Assembly: GCF_001598055.1 (NCBI RefSeq)
Contig: NZ_CP014844.1
Coordinates: 868,001-932,000 of the forward strand
Source of the DNA: Cupriavidus nantongensis
GTDB taxonomy: Bacteria; Pseudomonadota; Gammaproteobacteria; Burkholderiales; Burkholderiaceae
DNA length: 64,000 nucleotides
Direction: 5' to 3'
The notes beneath the pieces are model-generated. The model saw only the letters and a list, made by a program, of their open reading frames with translations, searched no databases and was not told the DNA's origin. Each line of letters opens with the position of its first letter. Positions within the stretch are counted from its first letter, which is position 1. The translations under genes and the position numbers were made by a program. Of this stretch, positions 47,090 to 55,689 are shown piece by piece.

Positions 47090-47491
47090 TTACGGGTCCT
47101 CAGAGTTTTTAATCCGGTATGGCGGGAGATCAGAAGGAGGGTAACGCCGTAACTTGACGCGAGACTGACTGCGGTCCCGGTGCGCGCTGACTGCGTTCAG
47201 CGCGGGCACGGCTCAGGCGTACCCACGCGTACGGCCGGCGGCGGCTGCCAGCGGGATGGCGGCGCGGCGCACCGGACGGGCTCTATCTTTATCTCCCCAC
47301 CGAGCCTTGGCCGGCGGCGCGAATGCTCGCGCCAGCGGGGCGGCTCTGTATCGGCAAGCATTATGCCATGAGGCAGCGGGGATTCGGCCCGAAATCGGCC
47401 CCCCGGTTCGGTTGCAGCAGAATCGACCTGAGCGGGCAGGCAACCGGCGCGGTGGCCCTGCCGGCGCCGGCGGTGATGCCGGGGATGGCGG
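47090..47491. other. Gene-free stretch between adk and kdsB
   Basis: 402 bp that should contain the adk promoter on the minus strand. The only clear structure is an 8-bp inverted repeat, CGCGCTGA-N6-TCAGCGCG (47183-47204). It lacks a U-run. No convincing ORF is present. Confidence 0.4.
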
Positions 47492-48301
47492 TCAGGGCCC
47501 TTCCTGGGCCATCGACTGCGCCCACAGCGCGCGCACCCGTTCGAGGTCGGCCTGGGTGTCGACGCCCGGCGCGGGCGCGGCGGCGGTCTGCATCACGGCG
47601 ATGCGCTCGCCGTGCCACATCGCGCGCAGTTGCTCCAGCGCCTCGGCCTGCTCCAGCGGCGCCGCGGCCAGCGTCGGGAAGCGGCGCAGGAAGCCGGCGC
47701 GATAGGCGTACAGGCCGATATGGCGCAGCACCGGCATGTCCGGCAGCGGCACCCGGGCCGACGCGGCGGGCATGGACGGCACGCCGGACCACGCGTCGCG
47801 CGCCCATGGGATCGGCGCGCGCGAGAAATACAGCGCGCGCCCGGCGGCGTCGCACACCACCTTGACCACGTTGGGGTTGAAGACCTCGGCGCTGTCGTGC
47901 AGCGGATGCGCCGCGGTGGCGATGGCGCAGTCGGCGTGGTGCGCCAGGTGCAGCGCGACTTCGTCGATCAGCGCCGGCTCGATCAGCGGCTCGTCGCCCT
48001 GCACGTTGACGACGATGGCGTCGTCGGCCAGGCCCAGTTGCGCGGCGACCTCGGCCAGGCGGTCAGTGCCGGACGGGTGGTCGGCGCGCGTCAGCACGGC
48101 TTCGATGCCGTGCGCGGCGCAGGCCTGCGCCACCGCGGGCGCGTCGGTGGCAACCACGGTGCGCTGTGCCGACGACGCGTGCGCGCGCTCGGCCACGCGC
48201 ACCACCATCGGGCGTCCGCCGATATCGGCCAAAGGCTTGTCGGGCAGCCGGGTCGAAGCCAGCCGCGCGGGAATGACGACGGTAAACGCGGGGAGGGTCA
48301 T
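47492..48301 (-). CDS. kdsB: 3-deoxy-manno-octulosonate cytidylyltransferase
   Basis: Activates Kdo as CMP-Kdo for lipid A core assembly (269 aa). The nucleotide-binding motif is [17 protein letters not shown], followed by [33 protein letters not shown] and the [13 protein letters not shown] block. ATG at 48301 places the motif at residue 6 or so as normal. It lies 11 bp after the Trm112-like gene, in a cell-envelope operon with lpxK. Confidence 0.95.
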   Translation of the reverse strand: MTLPAFTVVIPARLASTRLPDKPLADIGGRPMVVRVAERAHASSAQRTVVATDAPAVAQACAAHGIEAVLTRADHPSGTDRLAEVAAQLGLADDAIVVNVQGDEPLIEPALIDEVALHLAHHADCAIATAAHPLHDSAEVFNPNVVKVVCDAAGRALYFSRAPIPWARDAWSGVPSMPAASARVPLPDMPVLRHIGLYAYRAGFLRRFPTLAAAPLEQAEALEQLRAMWHGERIAVMQTAAAPAPGVDTQADLERVRALWAQSMAQEGP

Positions 48302-48312
48302 GGCCGCGCTGC

Positions 48313-48516
48313 TCAGTTGCCCGCCGGCGCGTCCGGCTCGATCACGCGGCCCGGCACCGACTGGCGGGCCTCGTCGGCCAGCATCACGGGGATGCCGTCG
48401 CGGATCGGGTAGGCCAGCTTGTCGGCGTGGCAGATCAGCTCCTGCGCGGCGCGGTCGTATTCCAGCTTGCCCTTGCATAGCGGGCAGACCAGGATTTCAA
48501 GCAGCCGGTTGTCCAT
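48313..48516 (-). CDS. Trm112-family small zinc-binding protein
   Basis: Short protein (67 aa) with the family N-terminus [14 protein letters not shown] containing a CxxC pair and a later [21 protein letters not shown]; the second pair of metal ligands is reduced to one Cys. In eukaryotes and archaea Trm112 activates methyltransferases; in bacteria it is conserved between lpxK and kdsB with no proven role. Its start codon lies inside the 3' end of lpxK (20-bp overlap), so it is translationally coupled. Confidence 0.9.
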   Translation of the reverse strand: MDNRLLEILVCPLCKGKLEYDRAAQELICHADKLAYPIRDGIPVMLADEARQSVPGRVIEPDAPAGN

Positions 48517-49600
48517 CTCGGTGTTCCTCGTTGCGCCCGGCGGTGCCGCTTGCGGCGGCCGGCGCGGTCGGCGCGGGTTGGATTTGCGCCTGCACGGCGC
48601 GGCGGATTTTATCGATCAGGCCCGCGTCGATCACGGGCCTGGTGGGCACGACCCAGATGCGCGGGTCGTCGAAGCGCTCGCATTTTACGGCATCCTTCTC
48701 GGTGATCAGGATCACGTCGGCATCGAGCGCATCGGGATGGTCGACGAACGGGTCGGCGACGAAGTCATAGTGGTCCGGCAGCGGCAGCGTCTTCGGCGCC
48801 AGGCCCGCGCCACGCAGGCTGGCGAAGAAGCGCTCGGGGTTGCCGATGCCGGCTGCGGCCAGCACGCGCCGGCCGGCAAAGGCGCTGAGCGGCCGCGCCA
48901 TGGTGGGGTCGGCAAGCTGCCAGGCGTCATCCAGTTCCAGGCGCATGCCGTACACGCCGGGGCGGTCGGGGGTGGCGCGGAAGTTGGGGTCGTTGATCAG
49001 GGTGGCGTCGCGCGGGCGCGAGAGCGGCTCGCGCAGCGGGCCGGCCGGCAGCATCAGGCCGTTGCCGCCCATGCGCGCGTCGAACATCACGATCTCGAAA
49101 TCGCGCTGCAGCTTGTAGTGCTGCAGGCCGTCGTCGAGCAGCAGCACGTTGATGCCGGGGTGCGACACCAGCATGGCCTGCGCGCACAGCGCGCGGTCGG
49201 GGTAGACCCAGACCGGCACGTCGGTGGCGCGCGCGATCAATAGCGGTTCATCGCCGACGTCGGCCGCCTGCGAAGTGGGCTTGACCCGGCGCGGGTGCTT
49301 CAGCTGCACGCCGTAGCCGCGCGAGACCACGCCGGGCCGCAGTCCGGCCTCGGTCAGCGCATGCGCCAGCGCGATCACCGCCGGGGTCTTGCCGGTGCCG
49401 CCCACGGTGACGTTGCCGACCACCACCACCGGCATCGGCAGCCGCGTCGACTTGAACCAGCCGCGCTGGTAGCCATGGCGGCGCACCCGCGCGACCAGCC
49501 CGAACAGCAGCGAGAACGGCAGCATCAGCCACGCGAACCAGCCGCGGCGTTGCCACTGGGCGGTCACGAAGTCGGCAAGGGCATGGCGGGGAACGGGCAT
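48497..49600 (-). CDS. lpxK: Tetraacyldisaccharide 4'-kinase
   Basis: Inner-membrane kinase that forms lipid IVA (367 aa). The hydrophobic anchor is [15 protein letters not shown]; the unusual P-loop is [13 protein letters not shown] near residue 65, then [18 protein letters not shown] and [15 protein letters not shown] (Walker B and catalytic Asp). Start at ATG 49600 gives the usual [12 protein letters not shown]. The gene order exbB-exbD-lpxK-Trm112-kdsB is standard in Burkholderiaceae. Confidence 0.95.
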   Translation of the reverse strand: MPVPRHALADFVTAQWQRRGWFAWLMLPFSLLFGLVARVRRHGYQRGWFKSTRLPMPVVVVGNVTVGGTGKTPAVIALAHALTEAGLRPGVVSRGYGVQLKHPRRVKPTSQAADVGDEPLLIARATDVPVWVYPDRALCAQAMLVSHPGINVLLLDDGLQHYKLQRDFEIVMFDARMGGNGLMLPAGPLREPLSRPRDATLINDPNFRATPDRPGVYGMRLELDDAWQLADPTMARPLSAFAGRRVLAAAGIGNPERFFASLRGAGLAPKTLPLPDHYDFVADPFVDHPDALDADVILITEKDAVKCERFDDPRIWVVPTRPVIDAGLIDKIRRAVQAQIQPAPTAPAAASGTAGRNEEHRDGQPAA

Positions 49601-49747
49601 GGACGCGGCGGGCGAGAGTCGATGGTCGGGATGCGATTGTAGTGCGCTCGCGGCTACGCCCCTCGGGGCGGCCCAACCATTATGGGCATTGCCGTGCGCA
49701 TGGGGCAAGCCCGCCCGCCATCGGCGCACGCTGGCGCGCAGGCCCGG

Positions 49748-49783
49748 CCGGGGTCAGCGCCGGGGTCAGCGCCGGGGTCAGCG
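49748..49783. repeat. Three tandem 12-bp copies across the exbD stop codon
   Basis: CCGGGGTCAGCG is repeated three times. The exbD stop (49778-49780) falls in the last copy, so the array is mostly 3' untranslated. A second similar array covers the stop of the LuxR gene at 3406. Confidence 0.75.
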
Positions 49784-50203
49784 CGGTTGCGCGCTCTGCG
49801 TGGCGAAGGTCAGGCGCGACAGCCCGGCCAGCCGCGCGGCCTCCATCACGTTGACCACGGCCTGGTGCGTGGCCTGCGCGTCGGCATTGACGATCACCAC
49901 CGGCGGCTGGCCGCCGGTGCCCGCGACCGTGCGCAGCTGGTCGGCCAGGCTGGTGACGTCCTTGTGCTCCATCACCTGCTTGTTGACCGAGTAGACCCCG
50001 CGCGCGGACACCGACACCACGATCTCCTGCGGCTGCTGGCGCGCGCGCTCGGCATCGGCGGTGGGCAGCTGGATCTGCAGCTCGGTAAAGCGCGAGTACG
50101 TGGTCGTGATCATCAGGAAGATCAGGATCACGAGCAGCACGTCGATCAGCGGGATCAGGTTGATCTCGGGCTCTTCGCGCCGCTGGCGGGAACGGAAGTG
50201 CAT
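49778..50203 (-). CDS. exbD: Biopolymer transport protein ExbD/TolR
   Basis: Single-pass inner-membrane stator (141 aa). The N-terminus is cytoplasmic; the transmembrane helix near residues 12-35 has the functional Asp in EINLIPLIDVLLVILIFLM. The C-terminal periplasmic domain is typical. It acts with ExbB to energise TonB or similar from the proton gradient. No tonB is next to it. Start lies 24 bp after exbB. Confidence 0.93.
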   Translation of the reverse strand: MHFRSRQRREEPEINLIPLIDVLLVILIFLMITTTYSRFTELQIQLPTADAERARQQPQEIVVSVSARGVYSVNKQVMEHKDVTSLADQLRTVAGTGGQPPVVIVNADAQATHQAVVNVMEAARLAGLSRLTFATQSAQPR

Positions 50204-50227
50204 GGCGTTCGGGTGGGCGTGCCGCGC

Positions 50228-50848
50228 TCAAGCGCGGCGCTGCGGCAGGATGGCGTCGAGGAACGAGGTGGCGCGGAATTCCAGCTCGGCCACGTAGTCG
50301 TCGACGCGGCGGCGGAAGTAGCGCCAGAAGATCAGTGCCGGGATCGCCACGATCAGGCCAAAGGCGGTGTTGTACAGCGCCACCGAGATGCCGTGCGCCA
50401 GTTGTTCGGGGCTGGTGCCGGTGCCGCCCTGGCTGCCGAAGATCTCGATCATGCCGATCACCGTGCCCAGCAGCCCCATCAGCGGCGCCACCGAGGCGAT
50501 CGTGCCGAGCGCGTTCAGGTAGCGCTCGAGCTCATGCGCGACCACGCGGCCGGCTTCCTCGACCACGTCCTTGGCGGCATCGCGCGAGGTATGCGGCTGC
50601 AGCACCACGTGGCGCAGTCCTGCGGCCAGCACGCGGCCCAGCGGTGAATTCTGCTCCAGCGTGTTGACCACTTCCGGCGTGGCGCGGCGCTGCTGCGCGG
50701 CGGCCAGCGCCTCTTCATAGAGCTTGGCGGGCAGCACCTTGCTGCGCTTGAGCGACAGGAAGCGTTCGACGATCAGCGCCAGCGCGATGACCGAGGCGAG
50801 CAACAGCGGCCAGATCGGCCAGCCGGCCGCTTGAATGATGGAAAACAA
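50228..50848 (-). CDS. exbB: MotA/TolQ/ExbB proton-channel protein
   Basis: Inner-membrane proton channel (206 aa from the chosen start) partner of ExbD. Helix 1 starts WPIWPLLLASVIALALIVERF; the other helices are TIASVAPLMGLLGTVIGMI and ALYNTAFGLIVAIPALIF, both highly conserved. The start is set at TTG 50848 (giving FSIIQAAGWPIWP at the N-terminus, preceded by a GGGGG stretch) because family members begin MFSIIQAAGW. In-frame ATGs upstream (for example at 50923) would add unsupported residues. A start codon of TTG implies modest expression. Confidence 0.88.
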   Translation of the reverse strand: MFSIIQAAGWPIWPLLLASVIALALIVERFLSLKRSKVLPAKLYEEALAAAQQRRATPEVVNTLEQNSPLGRVLAAGLRHVVLQPHTSRDAAKDVVEEAGRVVAHELERYLNALGTIASVAPLMGLLGTVIGMIEIFGSQGGTGTSPEQLAHGISVALYNTAFGLIVAIPALIFWRYFRRRVDDYVAELEFRATSFLDAILPQRRA

Positions 50849-51054
50849 TTGGACCCCCGGGATCGACAACCGAATAACGAAACCCCAAACCACCAGCCGG
50901 CATGCCTTGAGCCGCGCGGGCATGGTGCCTTGCTGCGCGCTCCGGCATTGCTCTGAAAAAACAGGCGCCACTCTAACCCGCGGCCTGGCGCGCGGCAAGG
51001 GACGAAGCGCGCCTGTCTCCGGCGCGCATCGTGTCACTGCCGCGCAGGCTGCCG

Positions 51055-51162
51055 CTTTCCACAGCCGGCAGGGACAGTGTTGTGGATCGATTGTGGAAAG
51101 TCGCCGGACAAGATAGCTAACTCATTGATCAGAAAAGGTAAAGCAGGTGCTGCTTAAATTTT
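51055..51162. repeat. TGTGGA/TCCACA repeated unit 1
   Basis: Unit begins CTTTCCACA (offset 0). It has TGTGGA at offset 26, TGTGGAAAG (the inverse of the start) at 37, CATTGAT at 68, and GCTGCTTAAA at 94. AAGCAG-GTG-CTGCTT before AAATTTT forms a small terminator-like hairpin on the plus strand. The same layout recurs in units 2 and 3. Confidence 0.85.
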
Positions 51163-51258
51163 GTGCAATTGCGCTACCCAGCGGCTGCGGCGCATCCGGC
51201 ACGTGCCGCGGCGACGGCTGCCGCGGTTTCGGGCCGGCTTCTGTGCGCAAGCGCACGA

Positions 51259-51366
51259 CTTTCCACAAAGCAGCGGGACAGTACTGTGGAGGGCTTGTGG
51301 AAAGGTGACTGAGAGATTTCATAAGCCATTGATTCGAAAGGCACTCCTGTCTGCTGCTTAAAAATT
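51259..51366. repeat. TGTGGA/TCCACA repeated unit 2
   Basis: CTTTCCACA, TGTGGA, TGTGGAAAG, CATTGAT and GCTGCTTAAA occur at offsets 0, 26, 37, 68 and 94, the same as unit 1, with no insertions or deletions. The central ACAGTACTGT is a perfect palindrome. The period from unit 1 is 204 bp. Confidence 0.85.
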
Positions 51367-51430
51367 AGGCAGTCAGGCTTATTCCCTTCGGAGCGGCGCT
51401 GCAGCGGCCGGTGGCTGGCAAAAACGGGGT

Positions 51431-51538
51431 TTGTCCACAGCGACGAGGGAGAGGACTGTGGAAGGCCTGTGGACAAATCCGGGAGAAGAAGGCCAAGCCA
51501 TTGAAACACAACAGGTTTTTAGTCGCTGCCGAGAAAAT
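51431..51538. repeat. TGTGGA/TCCACA repeated unit 3, with paired arm changes
   Basis: TTGTCCACA, TGTGGA, TGTGGACAA, CATTGA and GCTGC occur at the same offsets as in units 1 and 2. Both inverted arms differ from the other units at matching positions (TTTCC to TGTCC and GGAAA to GGACA), so base pairing is kept. The period from unit 2 is 172 bp. Confidence 0.85.
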
Positions 51539-51664
51539 GTGCAGGCGCAGCAGAACCCTGGGATAACGACACTCCATTCAGGACTGCGCTGGCGGAGCGC
51601 CTGCCCCGGCGCTTGGCGAATCGGATAAGCGGGCTACCCGCCACGCGGCCGGGAAAAGTGTTTG

Positions 51665-51773
51665 GTGGATCGCATTTTATCCAGAGAAGCTGTGGATAAC
51701 TTTGTGAACAAGCCCTTGGCCCGGCATGTAAGTGGTTGATGCAAAAGAAAAATGGTTATATTGCCTAATTTTT
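51665..51773. repeat. Possible degenerate fourth unit with perfect DnaA box
   Basis: With offset 26 set to 51691 (TGTGGATAA, a perfect DnaA box), a TGTGAA, a TTGATG-AAA block and a TTGCCTAATTTTT tail fall within 1 nt of the positions seen in units 1-3. The left arm is altered to TTATCCA, which pairs with TGGATAA over a shorter loop. Confidence 0.5.
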
Positions 51774-51920
51774 GTTGTGCTCATAAACCGCATAAGAATC
51801 AAAGGCTTGCACGAACCCATGCGGCTTCCAGGGTAGGCCCCGGGCATCAATGCTACCCCCTTGACATTGCAGTTATGCTGTGGACATGTCTGATCCACGC
51901 CGCTTGCCAGCGGCTTCGCC

Positions 51921-53306
51921 ATGTCTGACTTGCCGAATTTTTCGCGTGACCCTTCCGCCACCACGCCGCGCAGCGGCCGCGAGGTGATCCCGGTCGGCGA
52001 ACTCAACCACGCGATCGCGCGCGTGCTCGAACGCAGTTTCCCGCTCGCCTGGGTACGGGGCGAAATCTCAAACTTCACGCGCGCCGCCAGCGGGCACTGG
52101 TATTTCTCGCTGAAGGACGCGCGCGCGCAGATCCGCTGCGTGATGTTCCGCGGGCGCAACCAGCATGTCGAGTTCCAGCCGCGCGAGGGCGAGGCGGTCG
52201 AGGTGCGCGCCGTGGTCTCGATGTACGAGGCGCGCGGCGAGCTGCAGCTGGGAGTCGAGGCGATGCGCCGCGCCGGCCTCGGCAACCTCTATGAAGCATT
52301 CCTGCGGCTCAAGGAAAAACTGTCGCAGGCGGGGCTGTTCGCGCCGGAGCGCAAGCGCCCGGTGCCGGCACAGCCGCGCACCATCGGCGTGGTCACGTCA
52401 TTGCAGGCCGCGGCGCTGCGCGATGTGCTGAGCACGCTGCGGCGGCGTGCGCCGCATGTGCCGGTGGTGGTCTATCCGGTGCCGGTGCAGGGCACTGGCG
52501 CGGCACAGAAGATCGCGGACATGCTCGACATGGCGGCCGCGCGCGCCGAATGCGACGTGCTGATCCTGTGCCGCGGCGGCGGCAGCATCGAAGACCTGTG
52601 GTCGTTCAATGAAGAGGTGGTGGCGCAGGCGATCGCGCGCTGCACGCTGCCGGTGGTCTCCGGCGTCGGCCACGAGACCGATTTCACCATTGCCGATTTT
52701 GTCGCCGACGTGCGCGCGCCTACGCCTACCGGCGCGGCCGAACTGGTCAGCCCCGATCGCGCGCACCTGCTCGCGCAGACGCTGCGCGCGCGCGATGCGC
52801 TGCGGCAATGCCTGCGCCGCGGGCTGGACCTGCGCGCGCAGCACCTCGACTGGCTGGCGCGGCGCGTGCGCAGCCCGCAGGCGCAGCTGCAGGAGCGCCG
52901 CGCGCAAGTCGACAATCTGGCGCGACATTTGCGGGCGGCATTGCGTGACACCGTGGTGTCGCAGCGCCATCGCCACCAGTTGCTGGCGATGCGCTGGCGC
53001 GCCTGCCGCCCCGACGCCGCCGCGGCCCACGCCGACGTGGCGCGCCTGTGGCAGCGGCTGCAGGCAGCCGCGCTGCGCCAGCACGAGCGCGCCGGCCAGC
53101 GCCTGGCGCGCAGCGCCGGCGCGCTCGAGCTGCTGGCGCCGCAGCGCACGCTGGAGCGCGGCTATGCGGTGCTGCTCGACCAGCGCGGACGCGCGCTGCG
53201 TGCCCCCGCCGAGATCCGCGCCGGCAGCGTGGTCGAAGCGCACCTGGCCGAGGGCGTGGCCGACCTGGCGATCGCCGGCGTGCAGGCCAAGCTGCCGGAA
53301 TTCTGA
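51921..53306 (+). CDS. xseA: Exodeoxyribonuclease VII large subunit
   Basis: Catalytic subunit of exonuclease VII (461 aa), which degrades single-stranded DNA with XseB. The N-terminal OB fold is at residues 20-120 ([51 protein letters not shown]). The catalytic core has [37 protein letters not shown] and [17 protein letters not shown] long coiled-coil region follows, and the final [10 protein letters not shown] is typical. No xseB follows, so the small subunit is encoded elsewhere. Confidence 0.96.
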   Translation: MSDLPNFSRDPSATTPRSGREVIPVGELNHAIARVLERSFPLAWVRGEISNFTRAASGHWYFSLKDARAQIRCVMFRGRNQHVEFQPREGEAVEVRAVVSMYEARGELQLGVEAMRRAGLGNLYEAFLRLKEKLSQAGLFAPERKRPVPAQPRTIGVVTSLQAAALRDVLSTLRRRAPHVPVVVYPVPVQGTGAAQKIADMLDMAAARAECDVLILCRGGGSIEDLWSFNEEVVAQAIARCTLPVVSGVGHETDFTIADFVADVRAPTPTGAAELVSPDRAHLLAQTLRARDALRQCLRRGLDLRAQHLDWLARRVRSPQAQLQERRAQVDNLARHLRAALRDTVVSQRHRHQLLAMRWRACRPDAAAAHADVARLWQRLQAAALRQHERAGQRLARSAGALELLAPQRTLERGYAVLLDQRGRALRAPAEIRAGSVVEAHLAEGVADLAIAGVQAKLPEF

Positions 53307-53433
53307 GCCGTTGCGCGGCGCCGGGAACGCCTCCCATTCGCGTGCGGCACAGCTCGGAAAGAGCGCGCCGAAATCTCCCGGAAAGCCGCGCGCGGACAAA
53401 CTAACATCGGAGCAGGGGGCTTTGCGCCGCGGT

Positions 53434-53462
53434 TTGCGTGGGTCTTGCAAGTCCCCTACAAT
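53434..53462 (+). promoter_or_regulatory. Sigma-70 promoter of sodB
   Basis: -35 TTGCGT (53434-53439), 17-bp spacer, -10 TACAAT (53457-53462). Start of transcription would be near 53469, leaving a leader of about 38 nt to the sodB ATG. Confidence 0.6.
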
Positions 53463-53506
53463 CGGCAATTCCGGACCCAACAACCCCAACCCACAGAGAC
53501 AGAACA

Positions 53507-54088
53507 ATGGAACACAAGCTCCCCCCGCTTCCGTACGCGCATGATGCCCTGGCTCCGCACATCTCCAAGGAGACGCTGGAGTTCCATCATGACAAGCATC
53601 ACCAGACCTACGTCACCAACCTGAACAACCTCATCAAGGGCACCGAGTTCGAGAACGCGACCCTGGAAGAGATCGTCAAGAAGTCGTCGGGCGGCATCTT
53701 CAACAACGCCGCCCAGGTGTGGAACCACACCTTCTACTGGGATTCGCTGAAGCCCAACGGCGGCGGCCAGCCGACCGGCGCACTGGCCGATGCCATCAAC
53801 GCCAAGTGGGGCTCGTTCGACAAGTTCAAGGAAGAGTTCACCAAGGTTGCCGTCGGCACCTTCGGTTCGGGCTGGGCCTGGCTGGTCAAGAAGGCCGATG
53901 GCTCGCTGGACCTGGTGTCCACCTCCAACGCCGCCACGCCGCTGACCACCGACGCCAAGCCGCTGCTGACCTGCGACGTGTGGGAGCACGCCTACTACAT
54001 CGACTACCGCAATGCCCGTCCGAAGTACGTCGAGGCATTCTGGAATGTCGTGAACTGGGACTTCGCCGGCAAGAATTTCGCTGGCTGA
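53507..54088 (+). CDS. sodB: Superoxide dismutase, iron type
   Basis: Cytosolic enzyme dismutating superoxide (193 aa). Metal ligands and neighbours are visible: His in [13 protein letters not shown], His in [12 protein letters not shown], and Asp and His in [13 protein letters not shown]. The Gln in [14 protein letters not shown] is characteristic of the Fe form, as is the [10 protein letters not shown] segment. It has its own sigma-70 promoter and a strong terminator, so it is monocistronic. Confidence 0.96.
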   Translation: MEHKLPPLPYAHDALAPHISKETLEFHHDKHHQTYVTNLNNLIKGTEFENATLEEIVKKSSGGIFNNAAQVWNHTFYWDSLKPNGGGQPTGALADAINAKWGSFDKFKEEFTKVAVGTFGSGWAWLVKKADGSLDLVSTSNAATPLTTDAKPLLTCDVWEHAYYIDYRNARPKYVEAFWNVVNWDFAGKNFAG

Positions 54089-54116
54089 TCGACGCATCGT
54101 CCGCACCGCATTAATC

Positions 54117-54142
54117 AAAAAAGGGCCGCCAGGCCCTTTTTT
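54117..54142 (+). terminator. Rho-independent terminator of sodB
   Basis: AAAAAAGGGCC-GCCA-GGCCCTTTTTT, a perfect stem of 11 bp with U-run, 28 bp after the sodB stop; it can also work on the other strand. Confidence 0.92.
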
Positions 54143-54549
54143 GTTGCCCCGCCATTCCGTAGTCCCGCACACGCCGCACTTTTCCGCACTTCCTGTGTCC
54201 ACGTCGTCCCATGGCTGGAACACAGCGACACACCATCGCCAACTACCGCGCTACGCGCCCGCGCCCTAAGCTGCGAATGTCCATGCCAGCGTGGTCCGCC
54301 ATCACGATAACAAATCGATATGGTGACCAAAAGAAAATGCGAATGGACGCTGCGATACCCGATTTCTAGAATCCCCTTCACGCTGCATCGCCGCGTACAT
54401 CCGCCGCATGAGATAGCGCAATCAAGAATCCACAAATTGCTGATGCCGTAGTCCGGGCAGGGGTTGCTGCTGCCCGCGATTCCGTGCACGGGGCGGGGCA
54501 GGCATCCCCGTATCGATTCGGACAGGCGCAAGACGACACTGGAGACAAC
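54143..54549 (+). promoter_or_regulatory. Control region of the porin/Bug/amidohydrolase cluster
   Basis: About 400 bp without a gene. A possible sigma-70 promoter is TGGACG-N17-TAGAAT (54344-54372). Two direct TGCGAATG boxes (54272-54279 and 54338-54345) lie upstream of and overlapping its -35, where an activator could bind. The rest shows no structure. Confidence 0.4.
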
Positions 54550-55644
54550 ATGAACAACCCCCTTGCGGGCGCCACCTTTGCGGCGCTCGCGGCCTGCTGT
54601 ACCGTCGCTTCGGCGCAGAACCACGTGATGCTGTATGGCCGGCTGAATACGTCGATGGAGTATTCGGACGCGTCTACCGCGTCCGACGGCACCAGGCTCG
54701 GCGGCACCGGCCGGCTTACCAACAACCGCTCGGTGTTCGGCATGCGCGGTGAGGAAGCGCTGGTGGGCAGCGTCAAGGCAATCTGGCAGATCGAGAGCAA
54801 TATCTCGCTGGATACGGGCAGCGGGCAACTGGCCAGCCGCAATACCCGCCTTGGCCTGGCTGGTTCAGCCGGCAGCTTCTTCATGGGCAACTGGACCACA
54901 CCTTACCTGGAAGCCACGTCGTCCTACGATCCGTTCTATCCGACCACGGCCGGCTATATGGCGCTGATCGGCAACGGCTCGACCCCGACCTCCGACAACA
55001 TCCAGGACACCAGCGCCTTCGACCGCCGCCAGAAGAACAGCTTGCACTACCGCAGCCCGAAGTGGAACGGTTTCAGTGGCGGCGTGACCTGGGGCATCAA
55101 TGAAGAGCGCACCACGGTGCCGCGCAATCCCAGCCTGTGGTCGTTTGCCGGCGCCTATGACAACGGCCCGCTCAACGTGGTGCTGGCCTACGAGCGCCAC
55201 AACAACTACCAGGCCGCGGGCCGCGACGACGAAGGCATGAAGGTCGGCGTGTCATACCAGTTCCCGACCACCAAGGTCTCTGCGATCTACGAGCGGCTGC
55301 ACTACCGCACCGCCACCGGCGACCTGAAGCGCGATGCGTATTACGCCTCGGTGGTGCAGAAGCTGTGGACCGGCAGCCTGCGCGCCGGCGTCGGCTTTGC
55401 CGACAACGGCCGCGGCAGCGCCACCGAGACCGTCGGCTTCTTCCGCAGCGGTCCGGGTACCGGCGCGGTGCAGGCCACGGTGGGCTACGAATACCCGCTG
55501 TCGAAGCGCACTTCGGTGTTCGGCTTCTACAGCCGCATCTTCAACAAGAAGAACGCCACCTACGACTTTGCGATCAACGAGCTCGGCATTTCCGCCGGCG
55601 CCGATCCGCAGACCTTTGCGCTGGGCATGCGTCACGTGTTCTGA
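54550..55644 (+). CDS. Betaproteobacterial outer-membrane porin (OmpC/Omp32-like)
   Basis: Trimeric porin (364 aa) of the Gram-negative porin family. Signal peptide cleavage is near ASA-Q at residue 20, then the first strand VMLYGRLNTSMEY. Other features are the RSVFGMRGEEALVGSVKAIWQIESN block, the GQLASRNTRLGLAG strand and a final strand ending in Phe (LGMRHVF), the signal for outer-membrane insertion. It is the first of five plus-strand genes with a Bug protein and hydrolases, and likely admits the substrate of that cluster. Confidence 0.92.
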   Translation: MNNPLAGATFAALAACCTVASAQNHVMLYGRLNTSMEYSDASTASDGTRLGGTGRLTNNRSVFGMRGEEALVGSVKAIWQIESNISLDTGSGQLASRNTRLGLAGSAGSFFMGNWTTPYLEATSSYDPFYPTTAGYMALIGNGSTPTSDNIQDTSAFDRRQKNSLHYRSPKWNGFSGGVTWGINEERTTVPRNPSLWSFAGAYDNGPLNVVLAYERHNNYQAAGRDDEGMKVGVSYQFPTTKVSAIYERLHYRTATGDLKRDAYYASVVQKLWTGSLRAGVGFADNGRGSATETVGFFRSGPGTGAVQATVGYEYPLSKRTSVFGFYSRIFNKKNATYDFAINELGISAGADPQTFALGMRHVF

Positions 55645-55689
55645 ACAAGGCCCGCCCCAGGCCATTACCCAAGATCAAGGAGACCCCAC

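Larger units (their letters stand above)
50849..51920. other. 1.07-kb gene-free region with repeated structured units
   Basis: The longest non-coding stretch in the window, between exbB (leftward) and xseA (rightward). It contains three exactly spaced copies of a unit of about 108 bp and a degenerate fourth (described separately), AT-rich islands, a perfect DnaA box at 51691-51699 (TGTGGATAA), and a TTGACA hexamer at 51861-51866 that may belong to the xseA promoter. Open frames on either strand are short and not conserved between units. Confidence 0.7.

Noticed and set aside
47183..47204. 8-bp dyad in the adk/kdsB gap as a terminator of kdsB.
   Set aside because: No U-run follows on the minus strand, and it is almost 300 bp from the kdsB stop.
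51174..51509. A 111-codon minus-strand frame through repeated units 2 and 3, giving similar short peptides (PSTVLS).
   Set aside because: The similarity follows from the repeated DNA; in unit 1 the corresponding frame has an early stop (ATG-AGT-TAG), and there is no consistent ribosome-binding site. A small-peptide role is not fully excluded.
51055..51773. Repeated units considered as a CRISPR array or transposon ends.
   Set aside because: Units are about 108 bp with diverged interiors and unequal spacing, no cas genes, no transposase, and no target duplications.
50849..51920. Region considered as a chromosome replication origin.
   Set aside because: Only one perfect DnaA box, no dnaA, dnaN, gidA or parAB genes next to it and no clear AT-rich unwinding element.
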